Below, piece after piece: positions 21,157 to 33,325 of a DNA stretch of 64,000 nt (positions are counted from its first letter, which is position 1; the number at the start of each line of letters is the position of its first letter). A program made the translations under genes and the position numbers. The DNA lies in the NCBI GenBank assembly GCA_024449915.1, contig JAMZAV010001850.1:42042-106041 (forward strand). The letters are read 5' to 3'. This stretch comes from Sweltsa coloradensis (taxonomy: Eukaryota > Arthropoda > Insecta > Plecoptera > Chloroperlidae). Below the pieces are notes generated by a model. It was not told where the DNA came from. It worked only from the letters and a program-made list of their open reading frames with translations, and ran no database searches.

Positions 21157-23783
21157 ACTTACAACTTACAACTTATTATTATAACAATTATTACTTGATG
21201 TGTAGCAGTTTGGTACAACATGTAGCAGGTAGGCTAGTGAAGTGCCATGGACATGCCCATACCCTCTTTAGCTAATATGTATTGTTATAAATTGTAAGTT
21301 ACCTGCCCAAAGGACATTTAGGCATATGTAGAGTACGTATGGCCCCCTGTAGCCATAAGCAAATACAAGTTCGATTAAAACATCATACATAGATATTGAT
21401 CACATAAAAGAACACACACATTTTTTAATGGACTGAAGCTTGTTTGAATATTGAATTCATTTCAGCAGTTATATGTGGATTGTATTTTCTATTTCACATT
21501 TAATCAATTTATGACAAAAATGGGTTCTATAAACTAATTAACACATAATAAGTGGTAATATTATGTTTAGCTGGGTGATTAACTAATCATTTACTAAATG
21601 AACAATTGAAAAGCAAATCACAAAACATGAAATTAAATACTGTTTACAATATCAATTTATCAGTTGAATTTTCAATTGCAAGATATTTTAACAAAAGAAA
21701 CAAGACAAACTCAATACCAAAATAATCTTATAAATTATTTAAATCTTGTCAGTACACATTTCTTGAAAGCTGCTGAAGTCCGACTTTACAAAACTACAAG
21801 TTGTTAAGGAAGGAAATTAGTCGCCATTATCGCCAAGTTGTAAGGTGACATTGATAAAACTGTTCTAGTCACGGTATAAATCTCTCCGCCCATCTCATTA
21901 AACTTCCCAGGAATATTCCCGTAGTTTGCGTCTTTTTCTACTGCAATCCGTCATCTTTCCCGTTTCCGTTCTATGGTCTATATTAGATTCTGGCTGCCTT
22001 CATATTTTAAAAAAGTGTTCTATTTTTGAAAACTGATTTAAGATAAAAGTGTCCGCTCTTGAAGTGGACTGATAAAATAATCTATTCCAGTTTTCTCTCA
22101 AATGAGACAGAACGACTAATATATAGTATCGGACGCAGATGGAAAATATCTTGACTTTATATTCTTCTGTTCTAAAAATAAAACTAAACGCCTTTAGTTT
22201 TCAGAGCACAAATAAAAGACGAAACGGAATGAAAGTTTATGATTGTTTCTCTTGAAACGTTTATTCTGAAAAACAGTGCTGGAGAGCTCATTATTTGATA
22301 ACTATCTCGGATTTTTGTGTAAAAATCTTTCGCAAATTTTTTTAAATTGGTTTTTGATGATGAGAAGCTTGTTCAAGGACATTTAATGTAATTTCTCTTA
22401 TACAAGTTTAGTTCAACGTGCAATCACCAAATGACATAAGGGACACTGAAGTGAACAGCAATTACAAATTTAATACACCAATTAAAACAAATTTAAATGC
22501 AATGATTTGAAGTTAAACATATATTAATAAATAAATATTGTGCATGTTTAAAAAAAAATCGCATGCATTTTTCATGTAGGGGTAAATTTTTATAGGGATT
22601 ATGTAGAATGTGTTCCTTAACACACCCTGAAAGTTGTAGCCAAATTTATCGAATAGTTTGGGTAAAAAAGATACATAAAGTTAGCAAAATTAGCATTGCC
22701 GGCATATGGCAAAGACCTCGCCTTAACCCTTTTTGTGCGTGTATAACCAGCATGCAGGTTATCTCGATAATGTGAAATTACCTGTTATATATTTATTTTG
22801 CAAATACTTCGGACTGTGAATAAGTTTTAGAAAATTATATTTTTTTTCTATTTCATTAAACTTCAAACAAAACGATTAGTTGTGAAGTATGTTATAAAAA
22901 CTATTTATTATGATTGTGGTGAAATCGAATGGAAAAAGCTTTATAATTACTTGTGTTCCACACAGCAACACACACTCTTGATTGTGGTGTATTCTCCAAA
23001 ATAAAAACAAATCGCACTATGCCAGAGTTGAGTGCACTACAGCGCTGATGTCTACGCTCCGTGACTGGTGTAAGCTGCTCGCTCTAACTAGGCTTACACC
23101 GTCAGCCAGGAGAGTAAGAGCAAGCTACACTGAGTGCAACCAAGCGTTGGAATTAATCTGTTGTGTTGGCTAGAGCAATAAGTCTTCTTACAGAAGTGGA
23201 CGCCATCTTGAAACCAGTGTTATCTTAACACATTTGCTTTATTTATCTCGTTATCGACTCTAGAACATGTGATAAAAATATTTTAAAAAATGTTATAGGT
23301 ACGCTAAACATTATTTTCTCATAAATTTAACATACAAATAACACACAACTTACAAATTTTGTTAACCTGGGCTCCTTATGCAAAACGTTATAGAACAACA
23401 ATGCAGTTCTGAGTTCTGGACAGTTTTATATTTTTAAATTTCTGGTAAGCATGAGAAATAAATTATGATTAAAAAATCTACCAATTTATTTCGTTTCAAA
23501 TACGCATTTGTCTCTCAGCTGCTGACTATTTATTAAAAAAATATAAATGAATTACCACATAAGAATTTTACACGCCAAGTTTAGTAGTAGATGCATTCTA
23601 TTAGTTTTAGAAAATCGGGTTACTGAAATAATTCTGTAGTGGCTGTTTAACTACTGTATTACGCTTTCACCTGCAATTACATTTACACCTTTCGATGTTG
23701 TCTTGGATGCTAGTCAATGAAGGCACGGATAATATGGAACAAAGCAGGGATAAGGGTCATCGACAAAAATATAATCTCTTTAA
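21157..23783. other. AT-rich, nothing recognised
   Basis: No coding or RNA gene is supported. The stretch 22990-23170 is GC-richer, with an open frame of 63 codons that has no family match by eye. Confidence 0.4.
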
Positions 23784-23802
23784 ACCCGGCACCTTCACCA
23801 AA
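23784..23802 (-). repeat. GGTGGAGGTGCCGGGT motif, copy 2 (one mismatch)
   Basis: Minus strand reads TTTGGTGAAGGTGCCGGGT. It is bracketed by AATCTCTTT and AAAGAGATT, a perfect 9-bp stem around the motif. Confidence 0.7.
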
Positions 23803-24186
23803 GAGATTAACTCTGGACGAAATTATATTTAAGTATCCGTCTTGAACAATCCGTATTTCTCTCTGCCAGTGTTTGTTGGATGTAGATCAACCTCTCAATG
23901 ACAGCATCAATATTACTTAAATGCATTCACAAGTTCAAGATGGCATATTGAAGAGAATTATTGAAACCAGACACCCAGCCAAGTTTACCTAGCACTTACA
24001 GCATTTGACACAATTCCAACCTTCGCATTGTGTAAGTTCAATGTACGCCTTAAACTTATAACATAGCTATTATCATACAAGACTGAAACTATTATATTCA
24101 ATAGACAATGGAAAATAGTTTGAGCATTGAAATTACAATTTACGAACGATATTATTTCATTTGAAATTAAAGAGGAGAATCAGAGT

Positions 24187-25060
24187 TTAAGAGGGAATGG
24201 GACACATTTGGCAGTTAGCAAATAGCTATTCGGTCGGCCAAGATGCATCCGACGTATATGAAACTTAGCAAAGTTGTCAATAAAGCATACATGGACAGCC
24301 TTACAGTCATAGATTTTACAACTATTGTCTTAATCAGCCAGAAAAATTCACGAACGAAGTCAATTTTGGATTTTTTTAACAAAATCGAAATTTGTGAAGT
24401 CTATAATATTATTTATAATTTATTTTAAAACAAATTTTTTGAAATGTTTTACTGTATTATTATATGTTCAAAATGTGAGATACCTGTGGTGTAAGTCAGC
24501 CGAGCGATCATACAGGTGCCTAGAACGCATGTCCTGTACTCTCTTAATAAGACTGATTGAGAAAGAGAACCTCTAAACCTATTTACAGTAAGGCACTGTT
24601 GGTATGGTATCGATGATAAATTACGATTATAGTAGTCACACACAAGGTTACAATAGTACCTAAAATAAGGATTGCAGCTACTTAAGAGAGTATAGGACAT
24701 GCGTTTTAGGCAAATTGCTGTTCGCTCGGCTGACTGCATGGGGTGTCTGAAATTTTGAACATATGTCACAAAAGTAGAAATATAGGGCTCTACAATAACA
24801 CAATTACTAAAATTTGTTTTTAATTAATCTATAAAAAATAAATTAGTTTTCACGAATTTTAATTTTGTTCAAAACTCCAAAATTGACTATATTCGTGATT
24901 TTTTTCTGGCTAATTAAGGCAAAGTTTAGAAAATCTATGACCACAGGGCTGTCTTTGTTTGCTTTATTGACAACTTAGCAAAGTTTCAAATACGCCGGAT
25001 GCATCTTGGCCGAGCGAATAGCTACTTGCTAACAGCCAAATGTGTCCCATTCCCTCTTAA
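24187..25060. mobile_element. 0.87-kb foldback element with TTAA at both ends
   Basis: TTAAGAGGGAATGGGACACA at the left is inverted at the right (TGTGTCCCATTCCCTCTTAA). The arms 24187-24550 and 24682-25060 are inverted copies with moderate divergence, and a loop of about 130 bp lies between them. The outer TTAA on both sides may be target duplications of a piggyBac-like type, or simply part of the palindrome. There is no transposase frame. Confidence 0.85.
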
Positions 25061-26545
25061 GCATCATACCATAGGATACACTATTGAAATAATAAGTTTA
25101 TAACCAGTGTTTACTTCTCATTGTTAGTGGAGGTGCCGAGTATTGTTATGTCAAGTTTGAGTGAGGCTTGCCCCACTCCCTTGACCCCACTCTCATACAA
25201 ACATACATTTTTATACGAGTTGAAGGGAAAGGTCAATAAAGTAAACGTTCGTCAGTTCGAGGTCGTGATTGGTTTTATCATGAGACGTGGCACACAAGCA
25301 GACTGACGGACGAACAGAAAAGTGATGCATATTAAGGGAAGTTTCGCTACCTAATTGTGTTGATCTTTTATGGTGTATATTTCACTATCAAATTTCATAA
25401 TAAACGTATTATAGGGCCTATACTTGAAAAAAATGTGTTACGGATCTGGTGCTCATACAATACTAAGTAAAGCATAATAATATGCATTTGTAATTAATGA
25501 ATTAACGATTATCGTATTTTGATATCCAGGAAGAATTAGATTATATAATACATAAGATCGTATGATGTGAACTGTAAATATACTAGTCATTTACCCTGGG
25601 CCTACATGAGAGAATATAAATTCAGAGTTTTAAATATATTAACTATACGCATATTTAGAAAAATATTATAGTTATGGGTCTGAGATTTAAGTTTGATATA
25701 GATATGAAGTAAATAATATCAAATTCAACGTTATTTGATTAGTGCAGTAAATGAACACTTTTCAAAGAATAAATATTGGTTGTTCAATATGGAATTTAAA
25801 TCAAACTTGTATAAGTTTTATCGGTTATTCCGAATATTTTATCTAAAAATGATTAATTAAAATTTTGCGTTGAATTTTAATGTTTTATCTTTTCCAGAAG
25901 ATAATTTTTAAAATTGCTATCAGGCAACCCTTACCCTCAGGTTTATCAACAAACAAGCAACAACACATTTTCGTTATCTTTTAATTACTTCGAGGAAAAC
26001 TTATGTAGACTACTCCCTAGGGATTACACTAAAAGGCGACATTTTTGTAATTAACGACGAAACTAACTTAATTAACAACACTCGCCCTCCATATTGCATT
26101 AAAGAATGCATCTTCATATTTTCTCTTGGTGTACAGGTACAAACCCGGGACTACAATAAACTGAACCACACTTGATACCCTCTTGTCTTCTACATACATA
26201 CGAGTTTGCATCGACGATCACTCTACCTACTTGGCAAGACAGAAAATACTATGATAAAAAATCTTTTCGCCACCATAAATCAGTCAATATAAATCGAAGT
26301 AAGTAACATTATTGTTTTCAACGAAAATGATTCACAATAAAACACAGTGTATTGTAAAGAAGGAAAATAACATTTTTTTGAAAATTTGGAAGCTCTACAT
26401 AAATATGTATACACACATTTTATTCGACGTTTTATACAGTACAATGTAGTCAGCAAATTTTGAGTTTTGATTCTCTGTTTGTAAAGAAACGTATTTGAGT
26501 GTTCGAATGTTTGTTGTTTTGAAAATAGATTGTTCAGTTAAGTTT
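25061..26545. other. AT-rich, nothing recognised
   Basis: A weak partial GTGGAGGTGCCGAG (25127-25140) resembles the dispersed 19-bp motif. No gene is supported. Confidence 0.4.
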
Positions 26546-26872
26546 ATTTGGATTAAGGGCGTGTCATCCGTTAGGTCATGATGCGCCACTCTAGCTTAGG
26601 GGATATGGGGAGGAAAGTCCCATGCTGGACAGAACCAGCCACGGGTTTGGGGAGGAAAGAGGGAGCGGGGGGTTTCTTAACGTCGCGGTTGTCGTTGAGG
26701 AGGTTGTCAAAGGAAGGGGGAGAGGTCCCCGACGGTGATTTTTAGAGTTCGCCTCTAGTTTCAGGGAGTAAAATACTCGCTTGCATACTAGTTGATGTTT
26801 GCGAGGTGGAACTCTTCTCCTCGCCCAGACGGGGCTGTAAATAAATAGATTTAGTATGATTTGATTTGATTT
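26546..26872 (+). repeat. Repeat Y with GATTT tail, copy 1
   Basis: ATTAAGGGCGTGTCATCCGT, TAGGTCATGATGCGCCACTC, GGGGAGGAAAGTCCCATGCT, a GTC/GTT-rich stretch, GCCTCTAGTTTCAGGGAGT, TGATGTTTGCGAGGTGG and CGCCCAGACGGGGCTG. It ends in a (GATTT)n tail near 26855-26872. The second copy (44943-45330) lies directly after a LINE C-terminal relic, so Y may be a LINE 3' UTR or a SINE using the same tail. Confidence 0.78.
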
Positions 26873-26887
26873 ACCTTAACATAAATC

Positions 26888-27845
26888 TAGGTGCCCGTTA
26901 GGGCGCTGCAGCCAAGCCGCGGAGCGTTACACACTCGGGCACCTTATACAGCAAGCAGTGTTTGGGGTGATTTCGAGGTGTCACCCAGCCGTCATGAAAC
27001 GTGATGTGAACTTAAAAACTATCAAAATCATAGATATTTAAGTGCCTGACAACACATGCCAAATTTGGTTGGGGTACGAGCATTCCTTCTTGGTGAACAA
27101 ATGACTTGAAACATGCTCAAAATCACTTTAAGGTGTTAGCTACTGCTACGGGCTACTAAGGGCTGCTGGCTACTGGCTACTACTACTACTACTTACTAAT
27201 TCGTCAGTTACATTTGGCCAGCGATTCTGGCCAAACGGGCTGGAATACGACGTTCATATTTTACATGGACATTAAGGCTATTGTGATGTGTAGTGCCTTT
27301 AGAGAGAAAAAGTCGAAAAAGTTGTCTGGAAGGCTTCCAAATAAAGGTTTTAATATAAGCCTTTTACAAGAATATAATCAAAAAGTAACTATAGTTACTT
27401 GACCTTGGCAATGTTCACCTACATTTTATACAAAAAGCAAGTCTTTGGACCACTAGATATTTTACATTCTATTGTTAATTGGTAATATTATAGCAATTAA
27501 ATCGACATTGATAAAATAATTGTATTTTAACAAATAATTTTGTAATGGAACTTGAAAATGTTATGAGAACCCACACAAAACAAAAAACTTGTAAAAAGCA
27601 GCTAAACCTTACACAATCAAAAGCAATGAGATGTAAAAACTGCATCCTTGCAAAGCTTGGCAAAATAAATTTGCACAAACTTTAACATTAGTTGCAATTA
27701 AAATTTTGACACGTTTTGCAAGGATACAGTCACAGCGCAAAGTGGATTGTGAAAATGTACATTAGCTTCGCATTTCTTTTAGATCTCATTTCTTTTGATT
27801 GTGTTACGTTTGGCTGTTTTTTTTCAAGTTTTTTGTTATGTGTGG
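26888..27845 (+). mobile_element. Composite element, tandem copy A (module plus palindromic tail)
   Basis: Begins CTAGGTGCCCGTTAGGGCG and carries the module seen at 1-238 (to about 27125), a CTACT-rich patch (27126-27195), then GTCAGTTACATTTGGCCAGC, and ends in a palindrome (27571-27845) whose arms read CCCACACAAAACAAAAAACT and its inverse. It is followed at once by a second copy in the same orientation. No coding frame spans it. Confidence 0.75.
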
Positions 27846-27849
27846 TATG

Positions 27850-28884
27850 GCGCCGCAGCCAAGCCGCGGTGCGCTACACACTCAGGCACCTTATACAGCA
27901 AGCAGAGTTGGGGTGATTTCGAGGTGTCACCCAGCCATCATGAAACGTGACGTGAACTTGAAAACTATCAAAATCGAGGGGATTTAGGTACCCGACAACA
28001 CATGCCAAATTTGGTTGGGGTACGAGCATTCCTTCTTGGTGAAAATATGACTTGAAACATGCTCAAAATCACTTTAAGGACGTTAGTTACTACTGGCTAC
28101 TTTAGCTAATTCGTCAGTTTCAATTGCCCAGCGATTCTGACCAAACGGGTGGGGCTACAACGTTAATATTTTACATGGACATTAAGGTAATAGTGATTTA
28201 ATTCCCTTTGAAAAAAAAGTTTTAAAAAATTGCTGGAAGGCTTCCAAATAAAGGTTTTAAAATAATCCTTATACAGGCATTCAATCAACAAGTAACTATA
28301 GTTTCGTGACAATAATCGCCTACATTGTTTACAAAAAGCAAGTCTAAGGACCACTACATTTTTTTCATTCTATTGTTAATTGGTAATACCATAGCAATTA
28401 AATCGACTTTGAATTTTTTTTTATATTTTAACAAATAATTTTGCAATGGAACTTGAAAAAGTAATGAGATCCCACACATAACAAAAACTTGTAAAAATAC
28501 AGCCAAACCTTACACACTCAAAAGAAATGAGATCTAAAAAAAGGGCCAAGCTCATCTACCCTTCCACATTTGCGCATTCTTAATTCATAAACGTAGTGTC
28601 CCGTAACAACACCCTTGAAAAGCTTGGCAAAATAGAATTTGCATGACCATTACGTTAAAATTAATTAGAAAAAAGAATTTGGATGAACTATTACGTTTAA
28701 ATTAATAGTTGCAAATTCTATTTTGCCAAGCTTTTCAAGGGTGTTGTTACGGGACACTGTACGTTTATGAATTAAGAATGCGCAAATGTGGAAGGGTAGA
28801 TGAGCTTGGCCCTTTTTTTAGATCTAATTTCTTTTGAGAGTGTAAGGTTTGGCTGTATTTTAACAAGTTTTTGTTATGTGTGGG
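27850..28884 (+). mobile_element. Composite element, tandem copy B
   Basis: Same order as copy A, but the first ~15 bp of the head are missing at the junction (GGCGCCGCAGCC follows the copy-A palindrome). It ends in a cleaner palindrome, 28471-28884, with arms of about 180 bp (CCCACACATAACAAAAACTT and inverse) and a loop of about 55 bp. Confidence 0.8.
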
Positions 28885-29762
28885 TAAGTATATAAAGACA
28901 AAGAAACAGATACAACAAATTGCAAATTTGGCAAATATATCCCACAGCTAACTTAATTAAACAAAACAAAACATCATTTCTATTGAAAGAAACATAAGGT
29001 TTATGGTCACATTGTTAACAAAATAAAATAAAAACATTTCAAGGTATTGTTGAAACATTGAACTGTGTCCGTACGGACAGCCACGGCCTTAAGGAATTCT
29101 AGGTTTGTCCTGAAAATCGCACAATATGCTCTATTAATCAATAAAATGTTTTACACTAAGTCATTCATAAGTCTAAATTATTCATAAGTAACTGCGTCAA
29201 TGAAATATATATTAACAAGCCTACTTCAAGTTACCTTTACAGAAATCTAAACTTCGTTCAAATACACAACTCACAAATTCGCTAGCACTCAAGGTAGCAG
29301 GGGGGATTAGAACAGAGCGCTGACACCAGCTAAGTCTTGTCATAATCTGCGCGCATTATCTCGCTCATGACATGGTGTGTGCAAGACTACGGCGGCGAGT
29401 GTAATACGTTGGGGCAACTTGGGCCGAGATGAGGTTTACTCATTGTTGTAGGAGAAAATCAATATTAAATGCCACCTTGAAAATTGTATCAACTTTATTT
29501 CATTAAATAAGTGACTGTAAGAAAATGTTAAATGAAGACTGCACTTACACTTGTTCATGATAGTATAATTAAGAGTCTTCACGAGACATTCATGTATTCT
29601 ACATGGTCGTAAGTAATCACATTAATTTGAATACAACACTCTGGAGAAAACATGAAATTACGTATGCGAATTCTTAATTGCACCGAATATCGTCATTTTT
29701 ATAAAGAACGACAATTTTGTTCTTGTTTTGTTCTTATTTATTTATTTATTTATATCATTTAA
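28885..29762. other. Nothing recognised
   Basis: AT-rich, with a GC-richer patch at 29285-29430 that lacks a coherent coding frame. Confidence 0.4.
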
Positions 29763-29995
29763 GTTTAAGAAAGATGGAAGAAGAGTGGGAAGACCTCGAG
29801 ACAGATGGAAGATCAAGTACAATCAGATGTGGAGGAGAGAGGAGAGGAGTGGGAAGTGGTTGAAGAGAGAGAAAGATGGTAGGCGGACAGGAAAAAGTGG
29901 AGAGAGCTGGTGTTATGACAAGAAAATGAGGAAGAAGATGAGGCAGGCCGGTGCTGATTCGGTGATGCCAAAGATAAATGGTGAAAACACCCCTT
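29763..29995 (+). pseudogene. LINE reverse transcriptase C-terminal relic
   Basis: The frame at the start reads GRRVGRPRDRWK, and a second frame downstream reads DRKKWRELVL. GRP-x-x-RW followed by DR-x-x-W-x-x-L is the usual C-terminal tail of Jockey/CR1-like non-LTR retrotransposon polymerases. A frameshift separates the two parts and a stop follows. Only the last ~70 residues remain. A (TTAT)n run lies directly upstream. The assignment rests on the motif alone. Confidence 0.6.
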
Positions 29996-30051
29996 TACCC
30001 AACTAAATGTTGTTAGAAAAAAGGCTGGGATATATATAAAATTAATATATA

Positions 30052-30653
30052 CTAGGAAAACGCTTAAGTCCCGCCGCGTTGTTGGATGAGCGTATAATTG
30101 GTGCATTGAGCTGTCATGTGTTATGCGGATTTTTTGTTGTTCTGTGAAAAAATTATTACTTAATTGAAGATTTTTTTTAATTAAATTAAATTTTAAAAAA
30201 ATAACTTAATTTTTTTTTTTTTTAAATAATCGCAATTTTAAAAAGGAAAAAATCGTAATATTGTAATTTTGATAAGAAATAATTATTCGATTGTGCACAA
30301 ATTTTACACGAATATATTAATTTATAAAATTAAGGTTCTGTGAAAAAACCATCACAATCGGACAAAGCATGTAGGTGTTGTAAAGTCGAAGAAATTTTTT
30401 AAAAAATTGAAAAAAATCGTAAAAGTGCGATGTTCATGATAAATAATCTTCCGAATGTGCTCAAAAACGAGGCAGTTCTAAGTTCAGAGATTTCAAAGAC
30501 CTCCATAAAATTTCATCGCAATCGAAGTATCGGATTTAGCCGGAATCGTGTTAACAAACAGACAAAAATACAGAAAAAAAAAAAAAAACATTCCGGATTT
30601 TTTCTCCAGTGTAGTGAAATGGAATCTTCGCTTCGCTCGCTACGCTCATCCAA
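30052..30653 (-). mobile_element. Helentron-like non-autonomous element E2, two internal repeats
   Basis: On the minus strand the 5' end is ATTGGATGAGCGTAGCGAGC. The interior has TTTCACTACACTGGAGAAAA, CGATACTTCGATTGCGATGA and GAAATCTCTGAACTTAG. The 3' part has AATTATACGCTCATCCAACA, the AACGC/GCGTT stem and terminal CTAG before T. Two ~160-bp internal units give a length of 602 bp. Many family features are intact, including the asymmetric inverted repeats. Confidence 0.82.
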
Positions 30654-30657
30654 TAAA

Positions 30658-30748
30658 CAAAAACAGAATTGCTTTATGTAATGAACACTACTACACGAAG
30701 CTTCCGCTGCGTTCTCCAGATTTATTACATAAAGCAATTATGTTTTTG
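30658..30748. repeat. Short palindrome beside E2
   Basis: CAAAAACAGAATTGCTTTAT faces ATAAAGCAATTATGTTTTTG, a stem of about 25 bp, around a GC-richer loop (CGAAGCTTCCGCTGCGTTC). Confidence 0.7.
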
Positions 30749-31144
30749 TATGTTGTCTTCATAAAAATATCAGTGTTTTGTGCATTTTAGAATTCGTTTA
30801 AAATTTTCTCCAGAGCATTGTACAAATTAATGTGACTACTTACGAGCTTGAGAATACAAAAATGTCTCGCGGAAACTCATAAAATGGCGTTTAAGATTAT
30901 TTTAGCACTTCAATGAAGTTAGTAATCAACATGACTCTGCGGGTAGGATATGACAGTCGTGTAGCGTTCGGTTTCGGGTCGGGTCGGCTATGGTAAAGAC
31001 GGCCGTTATAATACTGCATCTTAGAAATGGAAACCAATTTTACTAGAGAATTATCTAACACTTCAAGTATAATTTTCTACAATTTAGTTATGTTTTTCTG
31101 GATTTTCATTGAATGACATTACGAATAAGAGTATAAATTTAATT

Positions 31145-31300
31145 CAAATTGTCTGGACCGGCACCTCCACCAAAACGTATAAGTAAATCCCGGACCTAAT
31201 TCCCAAATATTTATTTATTTACCCAAATATCTGGCACCTTTTTTGACTACTGATTCGGCCCCAAAATACCCAACCGACCAAAAATTTCGGGTACCAGCAC
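31145..31300. repeat. Interspersed repeat X, copy 2, with the 19-bp motif inside
   Basis: Parallels 6520-6660 block by block and contains a minus-strand copy of the dispersed motif (31157-31174: GGTGGAGGTGCCGGT). Its last blocks are CCCAACCGACC, then ATTTCGGGTACC. Confidence 0.65.
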
Positions 31301-31524
31301 ACCGTTGGATCGTTTTAGATATTTGAAATTCATTTCGAACAACTGAAAATAATTGCTTACAGAAGAAAGCGGATTATAAAATTATTAATCTACCACTAAA
31401 CAACACTGGAAAAAAATGAACTGAACAAATATTTTTGCAAAATTGAGTTAGAAGTGGCAAATTTATAACAACAACAAATCTGTATCATAAACGTAGGGTA
31501 TTCACAATGGTAGATTATTTAACA

Positions 31525-31974
31525 CTAGGAAAACGCTTAAGTCCCGCCGCGTTGTTGGATGAGCGTAATTGGTGTATTGAGCTGCCATGTGTTATGCGGA
31601 TTTTCTGTTGTTCTGTGAAAAAATCACTACTGTTGAAGATTTTTTAAAAATTAATTTAAATTAAATAAAAAATAAACTTTAATTTTTAATTTTTTTAGTT
31701 AATCTAAATTTAAAAAAATAAAAAAATCGTAAAATTGCGATTTTAATGAGAAATAATTTTTCGATTGCGCTCAAAAACGTGGCAGTTCTAAGTTCAGAGA
31801 TTTCGAAGGCCTCCATAAAATTTCATCGCAATTGGAGTATCGGTTTAGCCGGAATCGTGCGGACAAACACACAAAAATACAAAAAAAAGAAAAAAAGAAA
31901 AAAAAAAACATTCCGGATTTTTTTCTCCAGTGTAGTGAAATGGAATCTTCGCTTCGCTCGCTACGCTCATCCAA
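31525..31974 (-). mobile_element. Helentron-like non-autonomous element E3, one internal repeat
   Basis: Same termini as E2 (minus-strand 5' ATTGGATGAGCGTAGCGAGC, 3' TACGCTCATCCAACAACGC, then GCGTTTTCCTAG before T) but only one internal unit, giving 450 bp. It is the shortest full-length copy and defines the minimal element. The sequence just inside the 3' end (CACATGGCAGCTCAATACAC) is also found inside the 2.87-kb segments at 53.7 and 61.1 kb. Confidence 0.85.
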
Positions 31975-33043
31975 TAAACACGACGTTAGCTTTGTCGTTC
32001 TTGGTTAGGGCGCTGATCCAACTTAAAGGGCTTCATTTATTTGATTATTTCTTAGTTTTGATAAATAAGTACTTGTTTTGTCAAAAATTATTTAAGTCAT
32101 ACTTTTATACACTAATATCGTTTGCGAGTACGACACAATATTTTAAAAGTAGGCCAACTTAATGAACCATTGACTAGAACCTAACATCAAAACATTTAAA
32201 TCCGCCTCCCTCAAACAAAACTTCCACAACTGGGAATTAACTTCACTTCTATCTGTCGCTCAACGTTACCAAGTGTTGAAAACACATCCAAAATGGATCT
32301 CCTCTGCGCTTCCCGCGTTATGTCCAATTACTCCACTCTGGCCGTTCTGCGCTTTTCAATTAAAAGTTAATAACAAGCCGTGGGTTTATGTTGTTGGGCA
32401 CTTTTATTAGCAGATATTTTAACGGATATAGTGTACGGGATGAATCGTGACAGAAGTTAAATCGGAGGGGATAATTGTATACAGTTTGAAATCAGCGGCG
32501 ACTCGATGTGTTATAGATAAAACATTCATGAGATACTATGTGAGTTTTGTTTCACCTCTAGTGGGAGTGGGTATTGGATTTAAATATTTACATTTGGTTC
32601 TCATTGAGAGGGTGGAGTTTTGAACTCTTGAGGGTAAAATAGTCGTTATACTCAAAGGTAACACTGTCGAATGCGAAGCTTATTTGCATATCCTCCATCG
32701 TATTACGTACAACGCCTTGTCAAATATCTATGTAATATATAACAACAAATCAGCTATCGAAATCAAACATGTTTTTGGAAATGCTTAAAACGTATTTCAC
32801 AATAATAGGTCGAAAAAGTGTACACATACGATATTCAAATATAAATAAACCAATTTTTAAAATTAGTTAATAACTTGTTCAATGGATATATGGACAAACT
32901 ATGTCTTTGTTCGTGAGAATATATCGCGTGATTTCTTCAAAATATATTTGTTTTCAAAATGTACTTAATCTTCTGTTTTTTTCTTTATATTTTGGAGAAC
33001 GTATTTTGGTGAACTCAGAGTAGGTGCTACTCTTTAGCCTTAG
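31975..33043. other. Nothing recognised
   Basis: No exon, RNA gene or repeat with a partner in the window. Confidence 0.4.
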
Positions 33044-33325
33044 TCGACAGTGTTGGCTCGAGCGCTACGCGCTTGACTCTGATTTGGGAGGTCCCCGTTT
33101 CAAATCCCGACGAGACAAGCAATCCTGACTGAAGGTTCGTTTCCTAGGTTTTCCTCTATCGCTAATGCGAATACAAGATCCTCTTAAACAGCCCTCGGAC
33201 ATCCTTTCACAAATGCTAATGCATCAGCCAACGCTAGCATTACAAATATGGCAACAATAACAAACGCATATTGTTCTATCCGCATCACACCAAGTTCACC
33301 TGAAGAGGGGTATATTTCACACTAT
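33044..33325 (+). repeat. SINE-B copy 1
   Basis: The tRNA-like head has TTGGCTCGAGCGCTACGCGC (A box) and CCGTTTCAAATCCCGACG (B box), then CAATCCTGACTGAAGGTT, GCCCTCGGACATCC and, after an insertion, CACCTGAAGAGGGGTAT. The minus-strand copy at 38654-38902 has the same order and is better preserved. Confidence 0.78.

Noticed and set aside
29813..30106. 97-codon minus-strand frame rich in Ser
   Set aside because: Antisense of the purine-rich LINE C-terminal relic.
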